This document shows, one piece after another, positions 1 to 6,515 of a DNA stretch of 10,773 nt. Source of the DNA: Cristatella mucedo (taxonomy: Eukaryota > Bryozoa > Phylactolaemata > Cristatellidae); NCBI GenBank assembly GCA_009760855.2, contig WPIO01000689.1, positions 1 through 10,773 of the forward strand, written 5' to 3'. The position numbers were made by a program, and so were the translations under genes. The notes under the pieces were generated by a model. The model worked only from the letters and a program-made list of their open reading frames with translations. It did no database searches and was not told where the DNA came from. Each line of letters starts with the position of its first letter. Within the stretch, counting starts at the first letter, position 1.

Positions 1-600
1 GAAACTGGTGCACAAGTTCGCCAGGTACGAAGGAGCCCAAGACGTGGCGGCCTTGTGGGGTCAGCTGAAACTTTGCTCTGTATCGTTCTTAACCGGCATA
101 GCATCCCAACATGCTTTTTTTTTTTAGCAAAGGAGAGGACACTTGCTCCAAAACCGCTGGCACTTGAAGTATGTAGCCTTGCAGGCTTAATCCATGTCAG
201 CTGCAGTGGCCGTAGTTGCTTTCTTAGTAGCAGAAGCCTCAAGGGGAGTTGTAATAACGATCCGAGAACAGAACTAAGGAGCCAGTTGATTTTCTGCCAA
301 GCACACTGATGATAAGACAGCTCCTAATCTTAGATAGGGACCAACGGACGGACGGCTATCCCTGTAGAAAGCCGTCATTCTGAAACGAAGCTCTTAAAAT
401 CGAGGCAGCCGTCGGTAAACGCCGCCTAAATTTCGTGAGTCATGTGATAGTCGCACAACAGCATCATCTATTAGAAGAGCCAAACCTTTTAATCCGGCAA
501 TACGGAGCTTAGGTGTTGTATGAATCAACAGCTCGGTCTTGTTCTCATTTAGTTTCAAGCAGGTTTTCCAGGCATTCAGGAATCGAATGTCGGCAAGCAA
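1..600 (-). pseudogene. LINE ORF2 remnant: RT thumb and C-terminal tail
   Basis: The open piece 600-394 (68 codons) carries DIRFLNAWKTCLKLNENK, matching the I-x-x-W-M-x-x-N-x-L-K-L-N-x-x-K-T-E thumb motif, and DAVVRLSHDSRNLGG, matching the V-x-x-S-D-x-A-R-N-L-G-V block. Below 394 come degraded matches: LSKIRSCLI, then SLVLFSDRYYN (the L-V-x-A-F-V-x-S-R-L-D-Y-C-N block). At 95-1 is the L-H-W-L-P-V-x-x-R-I ... Y-K-A-L-x-G-x-A-P-x-Y-L tail, read here as MPVKNDTEQSFS, a stop, and PHKAATSWAPSYLANL. The reading runs to base 1, so the element continues beyond the window. A run of 11 T at about 115-125 lies inside this segment. Confidence 0.85.
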
Positions 601-639
601 GCCTTCAGTTTCTCAGTTGCTGCAGCAACTTCCGACGGT

Positions 640-1240
640 TTGAATGAAAAAATACAGCTGAAGGGCATCGTCCGCATTAAAGTGATATCCCTATTTCACG
701 GCCTTATCACTTTCCTTTTCCCAGTGGTTTGAGTAAAACATGGGAGAACAGGCAAGGGACCGAGTAGTGACCCTTGGATCTCCACAGATGATCCTTCTCG
801 TGTTGTCAGACCTGACTCCAAGCGATACGGATTGAACACGATCGGACAAGTACGAATTAAACCAAGCCCGTGCTTAGTCTGAAAACCGATCGTTGTTCTC
901 AATCGTTCAGATAGAACATCATGACCAATGATGTCTAAGGCAGCTGACATATCTACAAGATCTGGAGAAGTAACATTCCCTTCTTTCCTTACCACGTAGA
1001 ATTTTATTGTTCACACAGAGGAGAGCAGTTCTCTCGATTGCTTCCCTCTGATAACCCTGATTTGAAATGTTTCTGACGTTTCATTCTTAACAATAGGTTC
1101 AGCCAGCTGCTTAGCATAATTTTTCTTTTTCGAAAATCTCGAACAAGAAGGGAATAAGGAAGCTTGGCTACAGCTTGCAAGGACCTCTGATTCCAGTACA
1201 GGCTTTTTAAGTTTGGGTTAAAGGGTTGCCGATTTGAAGG
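640..1240 (-). pseudogene. LINE reverse transcriptase domain remnant with mutated catalytic box (NADD)
   Basis: This is the RNA-dependent DNA polymerase palm and fingers of the LINE. Visible blocks are KSATL then a stop then PKLKKPVLESEVL (1235-1179), corresponding to the K-x-A-x-V-T-P-L-L-K-K-P region. Next come PSFLIPFLFEIFEK (from 1167, shifted frame), AKQLAEPIVKNETSETFQ (from 1115), AIERTALLCVNNKI (from 1041), and the open piece 995-696 with DMSAALDIIGHD (first catalytic Asp region) and IQGSLLGPL. The [F/Y]-x-D-D catalytic box is at 678-667 and reads N-A-D-D in the context YHFNADDALQLYF: the two aspartates survive but the aromatic residue is lost, and one extra codon follows. At least three frame changes and several stops show loss of function. 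Confidence 0.88.
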
Positions 1241-2060
1241 ACTTGAGGACTAAACATTTTCCTGAAGAAGCATTACAAATCTTGATTATCGCAGGGCTAA
1301 GTTGGTCTGCTAGTCCAGTTAGGGCCACAGAGATGATGGTATAGGGTCTTTCAGGAGACTTTTTCTGTTTGCTAGACCTTATTAGTTAGCCACATCGCAT
1401 GCAGCAACCTCAGAGAACCTTGTAAGGCAGGTCACGGGTTGTGTAACAGCGATTGCTTTAGTCAGAGTGGACTTTTTGGTTGCCTGGATGTGCTCAATTG
1501 TTTCAGTAAAGAAGGCTGAAAACCTTTCGGCTGAGACCTTAAAAATGGGGAGTCAAATATGTCAGAATTGCCCAGGAAATGGTTTACTGTCTTATAAATC
1601 CGTTATGGGTCTGAATGGTAGGAAATCTGCTTCGAGTGAAAAAAGCCCTGGTAACTTAATCTTCCGGGTATAAACTTGAAGGAAGTCTTTGAAATAGACT
1701 AGGTCAGCATCGGAGCAAAATTTCTTAAAATGACGTTCAAGCCAGCGCTTAACTAGGTGCATCTATAGAATGTTTTGTAAATTGAAAGGAATCTCTAAGA
1801 ATTTGTACACAGATAGAATAAACGGGAGCATGCTTGTCAAGAGCACTCGTGACTGTCATGTTCACTGCATTAGTGAGGGTATTGAGGCTGCAAGTCGACT
1901 TGGAGTGCAGATGAAGAAGACCTGCTCCACAAACAGATTTAAAAAAACTTGTCCATGTCAACGCTTTGTAAGTTACGGCGCTTGACAGGTCTAAAATTAC
2001 CCTGTACAACAAAAGGAGCAGGAACAGTATCAGAGATCGAACAACGATCTGACAGGGTCA
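1240..2060 (-). pseudogene. LINE ORF2 remnant: linker between endonuclease and reverse transcriptase
   Basis: The longest open piece is 2012-1749 (87 codons). It contains the phrase NMTVTSALDKHAP, matching the conserved D-K-H-A-P landmark that follows the endonuclease in CR1/L2/Jockey-type ORF2. Further along the minus strand come ERHFKKFCSDADLVYF (around 1737-1690), like the basic R-x-x-R/L-E-R-x-F/W-R-K block, then YKTVNHFLGNS (around 1600-1565), VSAERFSAFFTETIEHI (around 1540-1485) and a stretch ending SPAIIKICNASSG just below 1300. All are in the order expected in this linker. Stops interrupt between blocks. This segment binds no known substrate by itself. In living elements it joins the nicking and copying domains. 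Confidence 0.8.
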
Positions 2061-2149
2061 GTACTTACCATTCAATTGCATTTCCTTTTGCAGCAATTGT
2101 AAAGCGCCTAGAAAGAGATTAAGTTCTCTGAGGACGCATTATCAAGTGC

Positions 2150-2164
2150 ATTATTATTATTATT
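2150..2164. repeat. (ATT)5 trinucleotide microsatellite
   Basis: Five perfect ATT units sit about 90 bp beyond the point where recognisable LINE protein sequence ends. No function is implied. Confidence 0.9.
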
Positions 2165-2637
2165 GTGATAAGGCACAAGTAGTAGTATAATATATCCTTA
2201 AAAGAGCCCATCTCACTATATATGAGTAAGTTCACGAATAAGATATTCAATCTCATAGGTTTCACTAGATAGAGGTGAGAGTAGGATTTTGGAATGCCTG
2301 AGCGATATACAAAAAACTAATGGAGCGATGGCTTAATCTGGTGGTGTTTGCATTGGTTGTCGCTGTGCAATACATAGTATGGTTCTCGACTCTTTCTTTA
2401 CTTACCACGCCAGAGAGGAGAAATGGTCGAGACATGCAGTCAAGAGTGAGTGCTTAGATCAATCAGTGGGATAAAGGTGTACTTTGATGCCCAGTGGGTA
2501 TGAGCTAACAACAAATTTCTGTATGTGTCAACAGTAAATCCCGATTAACTAGCAAAAGCAAGAGCTCCGTTATTGCAATTACTATTTCAAGTCGGTATAC
2601 ATTGCGAACGAGGTAGATACAGTTTTGGGAACACATT
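2165..2637. other. Intergenic stretch between the LINE remnant and the peptide gene
   Basis: No LINE similarity and no recognised gene. The only item of note is a 45-codon plus-strand frame at 2320-2457 with a hydrophobic N-terminus, listed separately. The rest is AT-rich sequence without clear repeats. Confidence 0.6.
2320..2457 (+). CDS. Possible small ORF or first exon encoding a signal/transmembrane-like N-terminus
   Basis: An ATG at 2320 opens 45 codons ending in TAG. Residues 5-22 are strongly hydrophobic (LNLVVFALVVAVQYIVWF), followed by STLSLLTTPERRNGRD, which has the polarity of a signal anchor: short charged start, hydrophobic core, basic tail. At 2446 the sequence AAGA|GTGAGT is a good 5' splice site and would end an exon in phase 0 before the stop. 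I found no matching downstream exon and recognise no family. The context before the ATG (C at -3) is not an ideal start. Chance occurrence of a hydrophobic 45-codon frame is quite possible. Confidence 0.2.
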   Translation: MERWLNLVVFALVVAVQYIVWFSTLSLLTTPERRNGRDMQSRVSA

Positions 2638-2643
2638 TATTTC
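2638..2643 (-). promoter_or_regulatory. Distal poly(A) signal AATAAA of the small peptide gene
   Basis: AATAAA on the minus strand lies about 120 bp past the stop codon and is followed at once by a TGTG-containing stretch (TGTGTTCCC). A GU-rich element just downstream is typical of a cleavage site. This is the better placed of two AATAAA hexamers. Confidence 0.5.
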
Positions 2644-2755
2644 ATAGAAAGTCCCAATCAATTTAAACAGAGCAGTACATTTCCGGCAGAGTTGGATTCC
2701 TTTCGTTGCAGCAGACTAGTTTGCTTTGACTGCTTCTACGATTCCCAGACCATAC

Positions 2756-2761
2756 TTTATT
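2756..2761 (-). promoter_or_regulatory. Proximal AATAAA immediately after the stop codon
   Basis: AATAAA begins one base after the TAG triplet at 2765-2763. Its position is extremely close to the coding end, so the distal hexamer at 2638-2643 may be the one in use. Confidence 0.35.
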
Positions 2762-2762
2762 A

Positions 2763-2851
2763 CTACCGACCCTTCTTCAGAGCTTCTGCAATCACCATTT
2801 TGGCAATTTTTTTAAGCGCATCACGGAGGCCTCTCTTTGCTTCAGCGTGAT
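2763..2851 (-). CDS. Exon 3: Lys-Arg site, cationic amphipathic helix, Gly-Arg amidation signal, stop
   Basis: The acceptor TGCTTCCTTTCAG ends at 2852. After two leading bases the frame reads HAEAKR, then a segment beginning GLRDALKK and ending EALKKGR, then TAG at 2765-2763. The Lys-Arg before Gly is a classic prohormone cleavage site. It would release a peptide of about 20 residues whose leucines, isoleucines, valines and alanines recur every three to four residues, forming one hydrophobic helix face, while seven Lys/Arg against two acidic residues populate the other. The final Gly-Arg is the standard signal for removal of Arg and conversion of Gly to a C-terminal amide. These are the hallmarks of linear alpha-helical antimicrobial peptides, though a neuropeptide or venom-type role cannot be excluded. 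Other frames of the exon stop early. It is out of phase with exon 2 if joined directly. Confidence 0.65.
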
Positions 2852-2959
2852 CTGAAAGGAAGCAATCACAATAAAGTTGTAAATGCCTAATGCTGACCAA
2901 CAAGTTGATCTCGTCCACAGGTACAGCCTGTTGAACTCGCCCTCTCTTCCGTTAGTTAC

Positions 2960-3022
2960 CTCTGAAAATCTCCCATTTCAGCTTCCAGCTCGGGGCTCAA
3001 GTCAGACGTTTCTTTGAAGATT
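2960..3022 (-). CDS. Exon 2: acidic propiece
   Basis: The block is bounded by a TATTGCAG acceptor (ending at 3023) and a CAGAG|GTAACT donor. One of three frames is open and reads IFKETSDLSPELEAEMGDFQ, with seven Asp/Glu against one Lys. Such acidic spacers neutralise the positive mature peptide in antimicrobial precursors. The exon is 63 bases long. The open frame starts one base into the exon and leaves AG at the end. The other two frames meet TGA after six or seven codons. The same frame stays open upstream into the intron as far as 3177, so an alternative, earlier acceptor (for example after CCCAG at about 3162, which would be in phase with exon 1) is possible but lacks a pyrimidine tract. 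Confidence 0.5.
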
Positions 3023-3222
3023 CTGCAATACAATGTCAGGGCGATGGTATTTGCCAATTTGCATGCATTACCGAAGACACCTAATAGTAAATCGGCAAAA
3101 GAGCATCGAATGCACAGACAATATTTATTAGGTGATCTGCTGTGCAGTGACGGAACTCCTATCTGGGTATCATGCAGTCACAAGCAAATATAATTTGAAT
3201 AAGTAGGCTTCATAAGACTTAC
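3023..3222 (-). other. Putative intron 1 (200 bases)
   Basis: It begins GTAAGT and ends TATTGCAG. It contains a second copy of the 12 bases that straddle the exon 1 donor (3079-3068), giving a decoy GTAATG donor. Retention meets an in-frame TGA 14 codons after the exon 1 donor, so read-through cannot add a long segment. Confidence 0.5.
3068..3079 (-). repeat. 12-bp direct repeat of the exon 1 / intron 1 border (second copy at 3219-3230)
   Basis: TGTCTTCGGTAA on the minus strand occurs at 3230-3219, spanning the last seven bases of exon 1 and the donor, and again at 3079-3068, 151 bases downstream inside intron 1. The bases around the two copies differ. Confidence 0.85.
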
Positions 3223-3282
3223 CGAAGACATCACCAGATTGAACAGCAGCACAGCCACAACAGCGAGAGTGACCGACTTCAT
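3223..3282 (-). CDS. Exon 1: signal peptide of the secreted precursor
   Basis: The ATG at 3282 begins 20 codons reading MKSVTLAVVAVLLFNLVMSS, then TCG|GTAAGT, a near-perfect 5' splice site at 3222. It has a Lys at position 2, a hydrophobic core of about 14 residues (VTLAVVAVLLFNLV) and small residues at the end suitable for signal peptidase. The exon is therefore exactly a signal peptide, with the intron placed at the likely cleavage site, a common arrangement in families of small secreted peptides where the signal exon is conserved and the rest diverges. The sequence before ATG is AGAACG, giving A at -3, a good start context. It ends in phase 0. Confidence 0.7.
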
Positions 3283-3367
3283 CGTTCTAAAATTGTAGTA
3301 TAGCATACGGCGAATGGTGCTTTTAGACTCAAAGAAGCAATCGATTACCCTGGAACATCACCAGCTG

Positions 3368-3373
3368 TATATA
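3368..3373 (-). promoter_or_regulatory. TATA box of the small peptide gene
   Basis: GCATATATAC on the minus strand lies 86 to 91 bases upstream of the ATG. The usual 30-base distance puts the transcription start near 3342, giving a 5' leader of about 60 bases without another ATG in the portion nearest the start codon. Confidence 0.5.
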
Positions 3374-3422
3374 TGCAGATCGTTTGATTTCCTTTTCTAA
3401 TCGGTCTAAAAATTATATAATT

Positions 3423-3462
3423 GGGATTTCACAGTCTCCTTGCAAAGTTTTAGTTTGCAAAG
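3423..3462 (-). promoter_or_regulatory. Upstream region with a kappaB-like half match and two TTGCAAAG boxes
   Basis: GGGATTTCAC at 3423-3432 (plus strand) matches the Rel/NF-kappaB pattern GGRNNYYYCC except for one base near the end. TTGCAAAG occurs twice, at 3440-3447 and 3455-3462, and resembles C/EBP half sites. All lie 80 to 120 bp upstream of the expected transcription start. Both factor families control immune genes in animals, but such short matches arise often by chance. Confidence 0.2.
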
Positions 3463-3464
3463 AC

Positions 3465-3491
3465 ATTCCACTTGAGCTACGTCGGTGGAAT
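3465..3491. repeat. 7-bp inverted repeat ATTCCAC / GTGGAAT
   Basis: Perfect arms at 3465-3471 and 3485-3491 with a 13-base spacer, upstream of the peptide gene promoter. It could be a protein-binding palindrome or chance. Confidence 0.5.
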
Positions 3492-3492
3492 T

Positions 3493-4640
3493 TAACTGTG
3501 AGCAGTAGAATCACTGACGATATAAATCAGCCGCTTCATGAGGACTAACGAAGTTTCTACCTAGTTTAAGCCTAGGACACAAGCATCGTAGAGCGATCAG
3601 TAGAAAACTTATCAACTAAGCTGCACGAAGACCATGCAAATAGCAGCATTTGAAGTTAGCAACAAGACGGCAGCTTGGTAAATCAGGATAGTGATACTCG
3701 TGTCACTAAAAAAAAAACCTTCAGTATCCAAAACTCTAAACAAATAGAGCATTCTCGGCCTATACTCTACTCCAGCTCTAGTAAGAAAGCTAAGACATTC
3801 AAGACGGCGATTCTAGCAAGATCGGAAGAACTTCTTGACTGTCACAACTCACCGTTTGATAGGATTTGGGTGCAGGAGAGACTGAAAGGCCCCCTGTCAG
3901 CTTTGGTTTAAATGGCCTAGAAAATGCTCGGCAGTAGCTGCGAAAGAGCCACTACATTAGGTGCTGGCGAGCCACATTTCTAGGTATAATCGTCTTGTGC
4001 GAGTATTTTAAGACACCTGAAGGCAAGATCTATTTCCACTTCCCACTCTTTGATGCGTGTGATTCAGCATTTTCTTGACTCTAGTGCATTATGGTAACTG
4101 GGGTGTGTCAATGGTTAAGCGCAAAAAAATGCATTCTCAAGTGCTACAATAGCCTGCGGATTCTTTGTAGCCAGAAAAAAAAGCACATATGGCTAGCAGC
4201 TAAAGTAAGATAACTCAATTATAGCATAATTATGAGTAACGAGATGAAACACTTTCATTGTATAAGCAGTTTAGTTAGGGGCATAGGTAAGATATAGGTA
4301 TTTTTCTACATGGTCTATAAATGTGAACCGGTCGGTCTACCAGCTAAAGCTGGTCGGGACACCAAGCAACATTCGTGCCTATCTAGAAAGACTCACCTTA
4401 GCATCGATGGTACACTTCTATGGCCTCTCAAAAAAGCTATGCAATAAGGACCCGCGAGAAATTCAGGAGTTTAACTAATTATTGGTATGACATTGATGAG
4501 CACTTTAATAATTTTCGACGAGCACAGCACAATGCAGCTGCTTAAAAGCTAAGAACATTAGCTGGTATAGGTTACTTCATTTGCGTATATAGCTATAGAA
4601 GAGCCTTGAAGGTCTTCCCTACTGCCTGTGCTGGACGATG
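3493..4640. other. Non-coding stretch, no gene recognised
   Basis: Nothing convincing on either strand. It holds a run of ten A near 3709-3718, and a short palindrome ACCAGCTAAAGCTGGT at 4339-4354 (7-bp arms, AA loop). The 78-codon plus-strand frame at 3675-3911 has no domain or signal and is of chance length. Confidence 0.5.
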
Positions 4641-4646
4641 ATGAGC

Positions 4647-4710
4647 GGCCCACTGTGGTCTCGAACCCCATACCTGGGTCGTGAAGAGCAGGTACCTAGC
4701 CTCGTGAGCA
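4647..4710 (-). repeat. Degenerate tRNA-like sequence (tRNA relic or tRNA-derived SINE head)
   Basis: On the minus strand a T-arm can be drawn: stem TGGGG/CCACA (4 of 5 pairs) around loop TTCGAGA at 4665-4659, with GGTTCGAGACC matching the pol III B box GGTTCGANNCC. The seven bases after it, GTGGGCC, pair in 6 of 7 positions (one wobble) with TGCTCAC at 4710-4704, as an acceptor stem should. The total of 64 bases is about nine too short, and I cannot fold a proper D arm or a 7-base anticodon loop. A TTCAC sequence in the middle could be the remains of a Val (CAC) anticodon loop. A functional tRNA is unlikely. Confidence 0.3.
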
Positions 4711-6440
4711 AACCTCCAACAATGACGTAGGCATTGTTCATACAATTAAATGGAAATACGTACGCTCAAGCCCAGTCTAAGAGCTGCATGAAACCGAGTG
4801 TGCTTCCTATTATCGCTGGTCTCGAGGCGAAAACCTTGTGAGACCCTGCATCTACTTTTTGTACTAGCAAAGCCGGGAACCCGCTCACACCTGAAGCACG
4901 TCCCTACATCCCACGGCATGCCGACCTTGACAAAGATGCTCGAAACGAACTTGTTTATTAAAGCCGTTCGTGGATCTTTGTGTTTAGTCTTTCACATGCA
5001 AATGTTCGCTTAGCCTGTGCCTGCTGCTTTCGGATGGTACCACAAATCATTTATTAATTCTCTCCATGCAGCATAGTCCAATTGTCTAAATAGAGTTTCA
5101 GATCTCCGAGGGCGTTATGCCAACGTATTTTTATGGTGACTATCCAGTTAGGCATCGTAATCGATCACTCTGGGATATGAGCTTTGGCGGACTTTGATGA
5201 ATCAAGTTCAGTGGTGCAACGACTATGTTAACTTACGTTGTCGAATTAGACTAACCGACCTAAGCTAACCAAAGTTAATGCTCAACTTAGCCATGGAATT
5301 TTTAATTATTTATGAAACCTAATTAAAAATATGACTATTCTGTGAATCAGTACAAGTAATTGAATTCATCGCTTATACGACAATCCCATTCAGCAGGGGC
5401 GTCGAATGGTCATATCAATTCTACCGCGATCACAAGTCACCGGTCGACTCAGATACGTTTCATATTTGGCATAGCCCACGCCCAGCCTAACCTACATTCA
5501 TTACGAATTTAGTATCCCGTTCTACTTAATCGCATTCAAAAGCTGTCTTTAAAAATTCCTTTTTGAAACGACCCATATTACTTATGAATAACTAAACTTT
5601 ATACTTAAACTATAAAACGTTAATCCATGCATTTCCTTTGGCATATCAAACGATGGCTACTACTTCAACTGCCCCCCACATGTCGATTTCACCAGATCCT
5701 TTCGCAATAAAACGGTGCGTAAGGCAGTAGGTTCTCATGGTAGAGATTTTCAGCTTTCCCGGTACACAATCATCACAAGGTTTACCGAACGTGTTCCATG
5801 CGATAGATGCTAAACGGCCAGCATTTTGAAATTAAGGGAAGTTTCGTCAAGCCTGAGTTAGCTGAGGAAGGAATATTTTCTGTCTGAACGCGTTAAGCGG
5901 ATTTTGTTTTTAGTGAGACCCGTAAAGTCAGCGTCTGACCGAACTCGGATGTTTATCTACATCCTTAAGAACTGATTAACACCCGTTTCTTCGAAAGTTC
6001 GAAAGAGACATGAAATGCAAACCGTCGCTAAGCGACCGGCGAAAGCACGGACCAACGGTAGTAGACGAAGGAAATCTCCTGAATGTTGCTTGTTGGCTCT
6101 AGCTACGTGTGAGCTGACTTTCCTCAGTTTTATACTGCCTGCATGTACTGAAATGCTACCAGCACATCAAAGTGAATTAAACAAAAGGTTTAAGTCTTGT
6201 TTAAAAAAAAGAGGGGCTCTTGTCGTCCCCGATGCCTCATTGGTCTAGTCTTGCAATCCTATAAAAAAATATTTCCAAGAGTCCCGAAAGCCCCTCCATT
6301 ATTTTTCTAGGGACAAAATCCGAGTTAAATGCTGGATGTATATAGGGCGTTTCCTAAAAAAAAAATACCAGGATTCATCATTGCTTACATCTGTCTGTCA
6401 CGTTCACTTCATTACCTTTATTTAATATAGTTACAGCTTA
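4711..6440. other. Long non-coding stretch, no gene recognised
   Basis: AT-rich, particularly 5270-5340 and 5530-5630. The plus-strand frames at 4798-5013 and 6015-6248 show no domain, signal or codon pattern that sets them apart. The one structure noted is the AT hairpin at 5298-5330. Confidence 0.5.
5298..5330. repeat. Perfect 11-bp AT-rich inverted repeat
   Basis: ATTTTTAATTA at 5298-5308 and its exact complement TAATTAAAAAT at 5320-5330, with an 11-base spacer. It could be a cruciform or hairpin, the relic of a short MITE-like end, or a homeodomain-type TAATTA pair. The surroundings are AT-rich, which raises the chance rate. Confidence 0.7.
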
Positions 6441-6450
6441 AACTGTAGAT

Positions 6451-6515
6451 GCTCGTGGAACTCGAACTTGCCAAGTGGAAAAGACCCCGCTGTGTTAGCC
6501 GTTGCAGCATAGCAC
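6451..6515 (-). repeat. Weak tRNA-like/SINE-like relic
   Basis: The minus strand contains a D-arm-like hairpin GCTG (6508-6505) / CAGC (6492-6489) around a 12-base loop CAACGGCTAACA, which resembles the A-box/D-loop wording of tRNA and SINE heads. About 25 bases later comes AAGTTCGAGTTCC, close to the B box. The T stem does not pair well and no anticodon arm folds. The ending (CCAC then GAGCATC) is similar to that of the relic near 4640 (CCAC then GCTCATC). The two could be copies of one old SINE, but the similarity is slight. Confidence 0.2.

Larger units (their letters stand above)
1..2060 (-). mobile_element. Degenerate CR1/L2-like non-LTR retrotransposon (LINE), 5'-truncated, 3' end outside the window
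   Basis: Six-frame reading of the minus strand gives, in the correct order from 2060 down to 1, the blocks of the ORF2 polyprotein of CR1/L2-type LINEs. They are the linker phrase SALDKHAP (1847-1824), the pre-RT block with LKKPVLESEVL (within 1235-1179), the RT segments AKQLAEPIV (from 1115) and AIERTALLCVNNKI (1041-1000), DMSAALDIIGHD (953-918), IQGSLLGPL (779-753), NADD (678-667), the thumb phrase LKLNENKTELLI (within 394-600) and the tail APSYLANL (36-13). The blocks lie in at least two reading frames with in-frame stops, so the copy is inactive. No endonuclease domain is seen above 2060, which fits the usual 5' truncation of LINE insertions. The 3' end and any target-site duplication on that side are off the left edge. 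Family assignment rests on motif order and wording. CR1 versus L2 is not resolved. Confidence 0.9.
2638..3342 (-). other. Candidate gene: secreted precursor of an amidated cationic amphipathic peptide (three visible exons)
   Basis: On the minus strand a complete small eukaryotic gene can be read. A TATA box (3373-3368) lies about 90 bp before the ATG at 3282, so transcription probably begins near 3340. A 20-codon signal-peptide exon (3282-3223) ends at TCG|GTAAGT. A 63-base acidic exon (3022-2960) lies between TATTGCAG and GTAACT. A last exon starts at 2851 after TTCCTTTCAG and encodes a Lys-Arg site, a helical cationic peptide and Gly-Arg-stop. Poly(A) signals follow. Introns would be 200 and 108 bases. 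The layout (signal, acidic propiece, dibasic site, mature peptide, amidation tail) is known from many host-defence and neuropeptide precursors, but I recognise no named family. The problem is phase: exon 1 ends in phase 0, the open frame of exon 2 needs two bases before it and leaves two, and exon 3 needs one. The simple three-exon splice is therefore not in frame. Confidence 0.6.

Noticed and set aside
55-309. 84-codon plus-strand open frame
   Set aside because: It overlaps the LINE remnant, which is clearly readable on the minus strand. The plus frame is a shadow.
1467-1673. 68-codon plus-strand open frame
   Set aside because: Antisense to the LINE linker region; no domain of its own.
1770-1985. 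71-codon plus-strand open frame
   Set aside because: Antisense to the LINE segment with the SALDKHAP phrase; a shadow.
3675-3911. 78-codon Lys/Ser-rich plus-strand frame
   Set aside because: No motif, signal or splice context; a frame this long is expected by chance in a window of this size.
4798-5013. 71-codon plus-strand frame with a hydrophobic start
   Set aside because: The hydrophobic stretch is short and interrupted; no splice or promoter context; chance length.
6015-6248. 77-codon basic plus-strand frame
   Set aside because: No recognisable domain, and the composition follows the local bases.
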